A stretch of 64,000 nt of DNA. Origin: Tardiphaga sp. vice304. Lineage in GTDB: Bacteria; Pseudomonadota; Alphaproteobacteria; Rhizobiales; Xanthobacteraceae. Of the stretch, positions 57,131-64,000 are shown piece by piece. Every line of letters starts with the position of its first letter. Positions within the stretch are counted from its first letter, which is position 1. Made by a program: the position numbers and the translations under genes. The stretch spans positions 4,886,001 through 4,950,000 of the forward strand of contig NZ_CP041402.1 in NCBI RefSeq assembly GCF_007018905.1, in the 5' to 3' direction. The notes below the pieces were generated by a model. The model was not told where the DNA came from. It did no database searches and saw nothing but the letters and a program-made list of their open reading frames with translations.

Positions 57131-57913
57131 ATGCCGGACACCACCGACGCCTCCCTGCCGATCCTGACCCAAGACGGCCCCCGCGCCACCATCCGGCTAA
57201 ATCGCGCGAAGCATCTGAACCGGTTGCAGCAGAGCGACCTCGACCATCTTCTGTTGCTGTTCGACCGGATCGAGGCCGATCCGGCGATTCGCGTGCTGGT
57301 GCTGACCGGCACCGGCCGCGCCTTCAGCGCCGGCTTCGACCTCGGCTCGATCGCCGACCGCGCCGGCAGCGCGGCCGCGCAACCGAGCGCCGGCTCGTCG
57401 TTCGAGATCGTCGCCAACCGGCTCGAGGACCTCGCCCTGCCTACGATCTGCCGGCTCAATGGCGGCGTCTATGGCGGCTCCACCGATCTGGCGCTGGCCT
57501 GCGATTTCCGCATCGGCGTGGACAGCTGCGAGATGTTCATGCCGGCGGCCCGGCTCGGGCTGCATTACTACAAGGGCGGCATCAAGCGCTACGTGACAAG
57601 GCTTGGCGTCAACAATGCCAAGCGATTGTTCCTCACCGCGCAGAAGATCGACGCCGCCGAGATGCTGGCGATCGGCTATCTCACCGCATCGGTGCCAATG
57701 GCGGCGCTGGACGAGGAAGTGGACAGGCTCGCGGGGATTCTGGCCGGCAATGCGCCCAGGGCGATGGCCGGCATGAAGCGTGCGATCAACGAATTCGCCC
57801 GCGGCGAACTGGATGAGGAAGCCGCAGACGCCCGCGCCCGCAACAGCATGCGTGGCGACGAGATCAAGGAAGGCATCAAGGCGTTCGGGGAAAAACGGCC
57901 GCCGAGGTTCTGA
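57131..57913 (+). CDS. Enoyl-CoA hydratase/isomerase family protein
   Basis: 260 residues from the ATG at 57131, eight bases after GGAG. Crotonase fold: GRAFSAGFDLGSIAD (oxyanion loop), LNGGVYGGSTDLALACDFRIG and ARLGLHYYKGGIKRYVTRLG. The first catalytic position carries D (GGSTDLAL) where hydratases have E, and the second glutamate is replaced in ARLGLHY, so it may be an isomerase or another crotonase type instead of a hydratase. Diverges from the cNMP-binding gene. No pathway partner is adjacent on the same strand. Confidence 0.8.
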   Translation: MPDTTDASLPILTQDGPRATIRLNRAKHLNRLQQSDLDHLLLLFDRIEADPAIRVLVLTGTGRAFSAGFDLGSIADRAGSAAAQPSAGSSFEIVANRLEDLALPTICRLNGGVYGGSTDLALACDFRIGVDSCEMFMPAARLGLHYYKGGIKRYVTRLGVNNAKRLFLTAQKIDAAEMLAIGYLTASVPMAALDEEVDRLAGILAGNAPRAMAGMKRAINEFARGELDEEAADARARNSMRGDEIKEGIKAFGEKRPPRF

Positions 57914-57962
57914 GGGGTCTCGAAGCTTGTAAGAGAGCCCGGAGCTTCGCGCCAAGCGCTGT

Positions 57963-58136
57963 AGTCCCCTCCCCCCTCGTGGGGGAGGGTGACCGCGCGC
58001 AGCGCGGACGGGAGAGGGGGAGCCAAGAACGCCGGAAGAAGAGCCCCCTCTCCCGTCTCGAATCCGCTTCGCGGCTTCGAGACACCCTCTCCCGCCAGCC
58101 GCCGCTGCGCGACGGCCGTGGGAGAGGGGAAGGAAG
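57963..58136. repeat. Family C intergenic repeat, copy 4
   Basis: Opens CCCTCCCCCCTCGTGGGGGA and closes CCGTGGGAGAGGGGAAGGAA, with GACACCCTCTCCC inside. Most diverged copy. It lies between convergent genes. Confidence 0.7.
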
Positions 58137-58151
58137 AGCTTCGCTTTACTA

Positions 58152-58832
58152 CTACTCCACGAAGGTCGCTACGTCCGGCAACGCCGCTCGCGTGGTCCGA
58201 TAGCTGTTCACCTTGGCATCTGCATCCGGAAATCCGAACGAAATCCCACACACCACGCGGCGATCATCCGCCATGCCGAAGTGCTTCCGCACGACGGCAG
58301 AGTGAAACGCCAAGGCCGCCTGCGGCACCGTGGCAAGCCCCATCGCCTGCGCCGCCAGCATGAAGCTGGTGACATAGCCGCCGCAATCCACCGCGCCGTA
58401 GACGCCGAGCGCCTCGTCGGTGGTGATGATGGCGACATGCGGCGCGCCGAAGAAGTTGAAGTTCTCCATCGCCTGCCTGGCGTAAGCCGCCTTGTCGCCG
58501 CGCTGGATGCCCAGCGTATTATAGAGCTGGAAGCCGCTCTCGCGGCGGCGGTCGAGATAGACGCCGCGATATTCGCGCGGGAACGGGAAGTCACCGGAGT
58601 TCGGCGTGCCGGCGGCGGCAACGGGGTACAGCACGTCGCGGAACGCTTCGGTCGCCGCGCCGGAGGTAATCGTCACCTGCCACGGCTGGCTGTTGCACCA
58701 CGACGCGGTTTTCTGCGCGGCGGTGAGAATGCGCTCGATGGTCGCGCGCGGCACCTGTTCCGGCTTGTAGGCGCGGCAGGAATAGCGCGCGGCGAGCAGG
58801 GTTTCGAGCGTGTCGATGGCGGTGTCGGTCAT
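58152..58832 (-). CDS. Nitroreductase family flavoprotein
   Basis: 226 residues from the ATG at 58832. FMN-dependent NAD(P)H oxidoreductase: ARYSCRAYKPEQVPRATIERIL, ASWCNSQPWQ (FMN-binding), MAAQAMGLATVPQAAL-type segment, and VCGISFGFPDADAKVNSYRT. The closest description is the nitrobenzoate/nitro-aromatic reductase group (SRRxY then NSQPW). Last gene of the acyl-CoA dehydrogenase operon, separated by a family C repeat. Substrate is not readable. Confidence 0.85.
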   Translation of the reverse strand: MTDTAIDTLETLLAARYSCRAYKPEQVPRATIERILTAAQKTASWCNSQPWQVTITSGAATEAFRDVLYPVAAAGTPNSGDFPFPREYRGVYLDRRRESGFQLYNTLGIQRGDKAAYARQAMENFNFFGAPHVAIITTDEALGVYGAVDCGGYVTSFMLAAQAMGLATVPQAALAFHSAVVRKHFGMADDRRVVCGISFGFPDADAKVNSYRTTRAALPDVATFVE

Positions 58833-58855
58833 GAAGTCCTCGGTAGTCGTGGCAT

Positions 58856-59001
58856 CTTCCTTCTCCCCTTGTGGGAGAAGGTGGCACGGCCGAAGGCCGT
58901 GACGGATGAGGGGTAACGGCGAAGCACGGCGCTTGTGGCTACCCCTCACCCGTCCGCGCTATCGCGCGGCCACCCTCTCCCACAAGGGGAGAGGGAAGGA
59001 A
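58856..59001. repeat. Family C intergenic repeat, copy 5
   Basis: Opens TTCCTTCTCCCCTTGTGGGA and closes TCTCCCACAAGGGGAGAGGG. Nearly the same as copy 6, 1.3 kb away. Confidence 0.8.
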
Positions 59002-59008
59002 GACACCG

Positions 59009-60250
59009 TTAGCGTCCCTTAGTAGGGATCTGGTTGAACGGCACGTCCTTGTCGACGCGGATGTCGCCGGGCAGGCCCAGCACGCGCTCGGCGATGATGT
59101 TGCGCAGGATCTCATCGGTGCCGCCCGCAATGCGGATCGACGGCGACTGCAGGATCATCGCCTGGAACGCCCCGGCCGCCTCGCCGTCTCCTTCAGTCAG
59201 CGCGCCCGAGGCGCCCTGCAGGTCGGCGGCGAACATCGCGATGTCCTGCAGCATGGCGCCGGACACCAGCTTGCCGATCGAATTCTCCGGCCCCGGCCGC
59301 TCGCCTTTCGACAGCGCGGAGATTGCGCGGTAGCTGGTATATTTCAGGCCGGAATTTTTCACCGCCCAGTTTGCGAGCTTTGAGCGCACGGCACGGTCGT
59401 CGATCGCAAGCCCGTCCTCCAGCATCAAATTGCTGCAGAACTCGAACAGTTCGGGGAAGCCCGTGGCAAGCCGCGCGCCGATCGACATCCGCTCGTTCAT
59501 CAGCGTCGTCAGCGATACGTTCCAGCCGTCGCCCACCGCGCCGAGCCGCTGGCTGTCGGGAATCCGCACGTTGGTGAAGAACACCTCGTTGAATTCCTGC
59601 ATGCCGTTGGCCTGCTTGATCGGCTTGACCTCGATACCCGCGCTCTTCATGTCCAGGAAGAACATCGTCAGGCCCTTGTGCTTGGGCACGTTGGGATCGG
59701 TACGGGTAATGAGGATGCCGTAGTCGGAGTAATGCGCGCCCGAGGTCCAGATTTTCTGGCCGTTGACGATCCAGTCGGAGCCGTCCTTTTCCGCCCGCGT
59801 GCGGAGGCCGGCGACGTCAGATCCGCCGGCAGGTTCGGAGAACAGCTGGCACCAGATGGTTTCGCCGGATGCCAGCGGCGGCAGATATTTGCGCTTCTGG
59901 TCTTCATCGGCATAGGCCATCACGGTCGGCCCGCACATGCCCTGCCCGATGGCGAACGGCTTCGAGAGCTTGTCGTAGACGCCCTCTTCCTGCTGCCAGA
60001 TCACCCGCTCGATCGGGGTTGCGCCACGTCCACCATATTCCTTCGGCCAGTGCAGGCAGGCCCAGCCGGCGTCGGCTTTCTTCTTCTGCCAGGCCTTCGA
60101 CACCTCGATCATGCCGTCGCGCTTCTCGGAGGCACGCTCGGCCGAGGGTTTTGTCAGCTCGGCCTCGAGCTCCTTCGGCGCATGCGCCGCGATCCAGGCG
60201 CGCGCCGTGGCGCGGAAGGCTGCTTCTTCGGTTGTGTCGTCGAAATTCAT
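59009..60250 (-). CDS. Acyl-CoA dehydrogenase, tandem duplicate 1
   Basis: 413 residues. WPKEYGGRGATPIERVIWQQ, WCQLFSEPAGGSDVAGLRTRAE (two parts), GQKIWTSGAHYSDYG and the C-terminal AGGTDEILRNIIAERVLGLPGD are family marks. It is a clear paralog of the next gene, with the same C-terminal DIRVDKDVPFNQIPT sequence. In this operon with a feruloyl-CoA-synthase-like ligase it may dehydrogenate a phenylpropanoyl-CoA or fatty acyl-CoA side chain. Confidence 0.87.
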   Translation of the reverse strand: MNFDDTTEEAAFRATARAWIAAHAPKELEAELTKPSAERASEKRDGMIEVSKAWQKKKADAGWACLHWPKEYGGRGATPIERVIWQQEEGVYDKLSKPFAIGQGMCGPTVMAYADEDQKRKYLPPLASGETIWCQLFSEPAGGSDVAGLRTRAEKDGSDWIVNGQKIWTSGAHYSDYGILITRTDPNVPKHKGLTMFFLDMKSAGIEVKPIKQANGMQEFNEVFFTNVRIPDSQRLGAVGDGWNVSLTTLMNERMSIGARLATGFPELFEFCSNLMLEDGLAIDDRAVRSKLANWAVKNSGLKYTSYRAISALSKGERPGPENSIGKLVSGAMLQDIAMFAADLQGASGALTEGDGEAAGAFQAMILQSPSIRIAGGTDEILRNIIAERVLGLPGDIRVDKDVPFNQIPTKGR

Positions 60251-60275
60251 CGGTAGCTCCAGTCGGCTCTTCTTA

Positions 60276-60418
60276 CTTCCTTCTCCCCTTGTGGGAGAAG
60301 GTGGCGCGGACGAAGTCCGCGACGGATGAGGGGTTTCCGGGCTCGGAGCTTGTGGCTACCCCTCACCCGGCCGCGCTATCGCGCGGCCACCCTCTCCCAC
60401 AAGGGGAGAGGGAAGAAA
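60276..60418. repeat. Family C intergenic repeat, copy 6
   Basis: TTCCTTCTCCCCTTGTGGGA at the left and CTCTCCCACAAGGGGAGAGG at the right. It sits between the duplicate dehydrogenase genes, at the same position as copy 5 behind the other one. Confidence 0.8.
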
Positions 60419-60421
60419 GCA

Positions 60422-61666
60422 TCAGCGTCCTCTTGTGGGGATCTGGTTGAACGGCACGTCCTTGTCGACGCGGATGTCGCCGGGCAGGCCCAGCACGCGC
60501 TCGGCGATGATGTTGCGCAGGATCTCGTCGGTGCCGCCCTCGACGCGGGTGGCGGGCGAGCGCAGCAGCATCGCCTGGAATTTGCCGGCCGCCTCGGCGT
60601 CGTCCGGACCGCTGAGCACGCCAGCGGCGCCCTGCAGGTCGAGCGCGTAGGTCGCGACATCCTGCAGCATGGTACCCGCGACCAGCTTGCCGATCGAGTT
60701 TTCCGGCCCCGGCCGCTCACCCTTCGACAGCGCCGAGATCGCACGGAAGCTGGTGTACTTCAGCCCGCTGGCGCGCACCGCCCAGCTGGCGAGCTTCGAG
60801 CGCACCGCGCGATCGTCGATCGCCGGACCATCCTCCAGCATCAGGCTGCTGGCGAACTCGAACAGTTCCGGCACGCCGGTGGCCATATTGGCACCGATCG
60901 CCATACGCTCGTTCATCAGGGTGGTCAGCGACACGTTCCAGCCATCGCCGACGGCGCCCAGACGCTGCGCGTCCGGAATTCGCACGTCGGTGAAATACAC
61001 CTCGTTGAACTCGGACTGCCCGTTGGCCTGCTTGATAGGCTTCACCTCGACGCCCGCGCTCTTCATGTCGAGGAAGAACATGGTGAGGCCCTTGTGCTTG
61101 GGCACATTGGGATCGGTGCGGGTGATCAAGATTCCAAAATCGGAATAGTGCGCGCCCGATGTCCATATTTTTTGACCATTGATGATCCAGTCGTCGCCGT
61201 CCTTTTCTGCCCGCGTGCGCAGGCCGGCGACGTCCGAGCCGCCGGCGGGTTCGGAAAACAACTGGCACCAGATGTTCTCGCCGGAGGCCAGCGGCGGCAG
61301 GTAGTGCCGCTTCTGGTCCTCGGCAGCATAGGCCATCATGGTCGGGCCGCACATCCCGTGGCCGATAATGAACAGCGCGCCGAGCTTGCCGAACACGCCC
61401 TCTTCCTGCTGCCAGATCACCCGCTCGATCGGCGACGCGCCGCGGCCGCCATAGTCCTTCGGCCAGTGCGGCACCGCCCAGCCGGCCTCGGCCTTCTTCT
61501 TCTGCCAGGCCTTTGCCACCTCCAGAATATTGCCGCCCTTGAGCTGGATGCGGCCAAGCGAGGCGCGCTTCAGCTCGTCCTCATATTCCTTTGGCGCGTT
61601 GGCCGCGATCCAGGCGCGGGCCTCGCAGCGAAAAGCGGCTTCCTGCGGGGTGTCATCGAAATTCAT
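60422..61666 (-). CDS. Acyl-CoA dehydrogenase, tandem duplicate 2
   Basis: 414 residues from the ATG at 61666; an upstream in-frame extension lies in a repeat element and is not used. It is close to the preceding gene along its whole length (for example GPTMMAYAAEDQKRHYLPPLASGE, quoted in part, and EGGTDEILRNIIAERVLGLP), but the region of residues 28-48 differs (KEYEDELKRASLGRIQLKGG region). Probably diverged in substrate or forms a mixed complex with duplicate 1 or with the third dehydrogenase. Confidence 0.87.
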   Translation of the reverse strand: MNFDDTPQEAAFRCEARAWIAANAPKEYEDELKRASLGRIQLKGGNILEVAKAWQKKKAEAGWAVPHWPKDYGGRGASPIERVIWQQEEGVFGKLGALFIIGHGMCGPTMMAYAAEDQKRHYLPPLASGENIWCQLFSEPAGGSDVAGLRTRAEKDGDDWIINGQKIWTSGAHYSDFGILITRTDPNVPKHKGLTMFFLDMKSAGVEVKPIKQANGQSEFNEVYFTDVRIPDAQRLGAVGDGWNVSLTTLMNERMAIGANMATGVPELFEFASSLMLEDGPAIDDRAVRSKLASWAVRASGLKYTSFRAISALSKGERPGPENSIGKLVAGTMLQDVATYALDLQGAAGVLSGPDDAEAAGKFQAMLLRSPATRVEGGTDEILRNIIAERVLGLPGDIRVDKDVPFNQIPTRGR

Positions 61667-61683
61667 GAGGCTGCCCTTTCTTC

Positions 61684-61772
61684 GTAGCCCGGATGGAGCG
61701 AAGCGCAATCCGGGGACCGGCATTTCGGCGATATCGACATCCCCGGATTTCGCTTCGCTCCATCCGGGCTAC
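61684..61772. repeat. Family A palindromic repeat, copy 3
   Basis: GTAGCCCGGATGGAGCGAAG and CTTCGCTCCATCCGGGCTAC are exact inverse complements, with CAATCCGGGG and CCCCGGATTT inside. It fills the gap between two dehydrogenase genes. Confidence 0.85.
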
Positions 61773-61777
61773 ACAAA

Positions 61778-62905
61778 CTACGCCGCGTTCCGCTGCCGCA
61801 TGCGGTCGATCAACGCGTCTTCCCAATACGACAGGCTGCCGAGGCCGACCGCCAGCGCGTTGGCGCGGCGGTAGTACAAATGGCAGTCGAATTCCCAGGT
61901 GAAGCCCATGCCGCCATGGACCTGGATATTGTTCTTGGCGCAATGCTGGAACGCCTGCGTGGCGCTGATCCGCGCCGAGGCGGCGGCTTCCGGCAATTCG
62001 GAGGCGTTGGTGGAGAGCGCCCAGGCGCCGTAGTAGCAATTCGAGCGCGCCAAAGTTGCCGATACATACATGTCGGCGAGCATGTGCTTGACCGCCTGGA
62101 ACGAGCCGATCTGGCGGCCGAAGGCGATGCGGTCAAGCGCGTAGTCACGCCCCATCTCCAGCGCACGGTCGGCGCCGCCGACCTGCTCGAAGCCGATCAG
62201 CACCGCGGCGCGATCCAGCACGCGCGTCAGGATGCTCCAGCCTTCGCTGGCCGGACCGAGCGACTCAGCCTTGACGTTGGTGAACGTGATTTCCGCCTGG
62301 CCGCGCGACGGATCGATATTGGCCAGCGCACGGGTCTCGACGCCGTCGCAGGTGAGATCGACCAGGAACAGCGAGATGTCGGTCTCGCGTCCGGTCGAGC
62401 CATTGCGCGCCGCGACAATGGCGAAGTCGGCGACCGCGCCATCCGGCACCGGCTTCTTGACGCCGTTGAGCACGCCGTTCGTCGCGGTCAGCTTGATCGA
62501 CGCCGGCGACGGATTGCCGGTGCCCTCGAACAGCGCCAGCGTGCCGACCGCAGTGCCCGCGGCGATCGCCGGCAACCACTTCTGCTTCTGCGCCTCGGTG
62601 CCAGCCAGCATCAACGCTTCCGCGGCGAGATACACCGTGGACGAGAACGGCACCGGCGCCAGCGCGCGGCCCATTTCCTCGGCGATCACGCAGAGCTCCA
62701 GATGGCCCGCGCCGGAGCCGCCGAAGGCTTCGGGAATGGCGACCCCGAGGAAGCCCATGTCGGCGAGACCCTTCCAGAGCTCGCGGTCATAGGTCGCCTT
62801 GCCGTCGATCACGGCGCGCACCGCCTTCGGCGGGCATTTTTCCGAAAGGAAACGCCGGGCCTCGTCGCGAAGCTGCTTCTGGTCGTCGGAGAAATCGAAA
62901 TTCAT
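61778..62905 (-). CDS. Acyl-CoA dehydrogenase, small-subunit type
   Basis: 375 residues. N-terminal MNFDFSDDQKQLRDEARRFL, AIPEAFGGSGAGHLELCVIAEEMG (two parts) and the C-terminal NIQVHGGMGFTWEFDCHLYYRR are of the acyl-CoA dehydrogenase family. Unlike the duplicates, it resembles PimD by length and by the HGG(V/M)GMT-type C-terminus, so a large/small pair is likely here as in pimC-pimD. It starts 21 bases after the ligase stop. Confidence 0.87.
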   Translation of the reverse strand: MNFDFSDDQKQLRDEARRFLSEKCPPKAVRAVIDGKATYDRELWKGLADMGFLGVAIPEAFGGSGAGHLELCVIAEEMGRALAPVPFSSTVYLAAEALMLAGTEAQKQKWLPAIAAGTAVGTLALFEGTGNPSPASIKLTATNGVLNGVKKPVPDGAVADFAIVAARNGSTGRETDISLFLVDLTCDGVETRALANIDPSRGQAEITFTNVKAESLGPASEGWSILTRVLDRAAVLIGFEQVGGADRALEMGRDYALDRIAFGRQIGSFQAVKHMLADMYVSATLARSNCYYGAWALSTNASELPEAAASARISATQAFQHCAKNNIQVHGGMGFTWEFDCHLYYRRANALAVGLGSLSYWEDALIDRMRQRNAA

Positions 62906-62926
62906 GGCGGTTACTCTGTTGCAAGA

Positions 62927-64000
62927 TCAGTTGAGAATAATGACGTCCTCGCCCGGTGAATCGGCGTAGAGCCGCTCCACCAGATCGGCACGGCGGGCGA
63001 GCCCCGCGCGCTGGTTGACGTAGCCCTTGTCGGTGAGTTCGTTGCCGTCGATCGAGGCCGGCTCCACCATCCACATCGCACGCGCGATGCGCCGGCTGCT
63101 GCCGCCATCGGCATGGGCGTTGTGCGCCTCGAGGCCCTGCTTCAGGCAGGCCAGCACTTTAGGATGCTTCACTACTTCGGCGAAGCCCGCGTCCGGCTCG
63201 CCGATCAGCGCGCGGCAGGCGGCGAGATTGGGCCAGGCCAGCAGGCCGATCCAGGCGCGGTCCTGCCCGGCGACCAGCGCGTCCTGCACCACCGGCGTCG
63301 CCGCAGAGATGGCGTCGGTTCGCAGGCTGCCGACATGCACGAAGGTGCCGGTGGTCAGCTTGAAATCCTCCATGACGCGGCCGGAGAAGATCAGGCCCTG
63401 CACCGGATCTTGCTCATCGACGAATACCGCGGCGTCGCCGATCTTGTAGAAGCCTTCCTCGTCGAACGCAGCTTTGGTGAGATCGGGCTGGCGATAGTAT
63501 CCCGGCATCACGTTGACGCCGCGCAGCCGCAATTCGTACTTGCCGTCCGTCGGCACCATCTTCACCTCGACGCCCGGGAACGGCAGGCCGATCAGGCCGA
63601 CGCGCTCGGTGTCCCAATAGGTGCCGGTCGAGGTAGGCGAGGTCTCCGTCGAGCCCCAGCCGGTGTAGAACACGATGCGCTCGCCGGTGGTGCGGATCGC
63701 CAGCGCCTGCATGCGGTCGTAGAGATCGTCGGGCAGCCGCGCGCCGCCATAGGCCATCACGCCGAGGTTCTTGAAGAAGCCGCGGCACAACGCATCGTCC
63801 TTCTCCATCGCTGCCGCCAGCGCGGCATAGCCGGCGGGCACGTTGGCATAATAGGTCGGCGACACCTCGCGCAGATTGCGCAGCGTCTCGTCGAACAGGC
63901 CGGGCACCGGCCGGCCGTCGTCGATATACAGCGTGCCGCCCTCGATCAGCAGCGGATGACACAGCGCGTTGCCGCCCATCGTGTGATTCCACGGCATCCA
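62927..64000 (-). CDS. Feruloyl-CoA-synthase-like AMP-forming ligase, N-terminal part beyond the window
   Basis: C-terminal 357 residues of a ligase of the same branch as couB: MPWNHTMGGNALCHPLL, GWGSTETSPTSTGTYWD, GRVMEDFKLTTG and ELTDKGYVNQRAGLARR correspond to couB segments in the same order. The P-loop lies outside. Gene order ligase-dehydrogenase-dehydrogenases suggests CoA activation then alpha-beta desaturation of a saturated aryl-alkanoate or similar. Family is secure, substrate is not. Confidence 0.87.
   Translation of the reverse strand, partial: WMPWNHTMGGNALCHPLLIEGGTLYIDDGRPVPGLFDETLRNLREVSPTYYANVPAGYAALAAAMEKDDALCRGFFKNLGVMAYGGARLPDDLYDRMQALAIRTTGERIVFYTGWGSTETSPTSTGTYWDTERVGLIGLPFPGVEVKMVPTDGKYELRLRGVNVMPGYYRQPDLTKAAFDEEGFYKIGDAAVFVDEQDPVQGLIFSGRVMEDFKLTTGTFVHVGSLRTDAISAATPVVQDALVAGQDRAWIGLLAWPNLAACRALIGEPDAGFAEVVKHPKVLACLKQGLEAHNAHADGGSSRRIARAMWMVEPASIDGNELTDKGYVNQRAGLARRADLVERLYADSPGEDVIILN

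Overview
The window is a GC-rich alphaproteobacterial chromosome segment, most like the Bradyrhizobium/Rhodopseudomonas group (Nitrobacteraceae). This rests on a CycM-type membrane-anchored cytochrome c, gene orders that I recall from Rhodopseudomonas palustris (pimFABCD and the cou/tar p-coumarate cluster), several families of intergenic palindromic repeats, and many liv-type ABC transporters. No tRNA, rRNA, CRISPR, phage or insertion sequence was seen. All ortholog names come from motif reading and gene order, not from alignment.

Layout. 1-10000 is mostly housekeeping: a Tat-exported peptide-binding protein (cut by the window edge), cycM, kdsB-pheA, a YCII-like protein and a metF-metH methionine operon. 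10091-20549 (minus strand) holds glpK and a dicarboxylate/fatty-acid beta-oxidation operon read as pimF-A-B-C-D followed by a short-chain dehydrogenase. An IclR regulator diverges from it over a GGAATT-T-AATTCC palindrome. 21632-33535 (plus strand) is a liv transporter (livG, livF, livH, livM) followed by six consecutive paralogous periplasmic binding proteins, several with their own terminators.

33758-48666 is an aromatic-acid region: a MarR regulator (CouR-like), a second liv transporter with a fused permease-ATPase, two further binding proteins, a feruloyl/p-coumaroyl-CoA synthase, a crotonase, a DUF3237 protein, a TRAP transporter (TarPQM-like) and pobA. A repeated motif, (A/G)TTAT-N5-ATAA(C/T), lies in three promoters of this block: marR/livH, couA and tarP/pobA. 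The simplest reading is one MarR regulon that takes up hydroxycinnamates, shortens them through CoA thioesters to 4-hydroxybenzoate, and hydroxylates that to protocatechuate.

48873-57913 is mixed: a thioesterase, a LysR regulator with an AhpD-like/flavin-binding gene pair, a cysteine-rich YkgJ-like protein, a membrane diguanylate cyclase, and a small operon of poorly known genes (membrane cNMP-binding protein, stand-alone DUF6537-like protein, DUF3307 protein). 58152-64000 (minus strand) is another acyl-CoA catabolic operon: a second feruloyl-CoA-synthase-like ligase (cut by the window end), three acyl-CoA dehydrogenases of which two are tandem duplicates, and a nitroreductase.

The most interesting items are the six-copy binding-protein array, the putative three-promoter MarR regulon, and the intergenic repeat families, one of which supplies the stop codons of two convergent genes.
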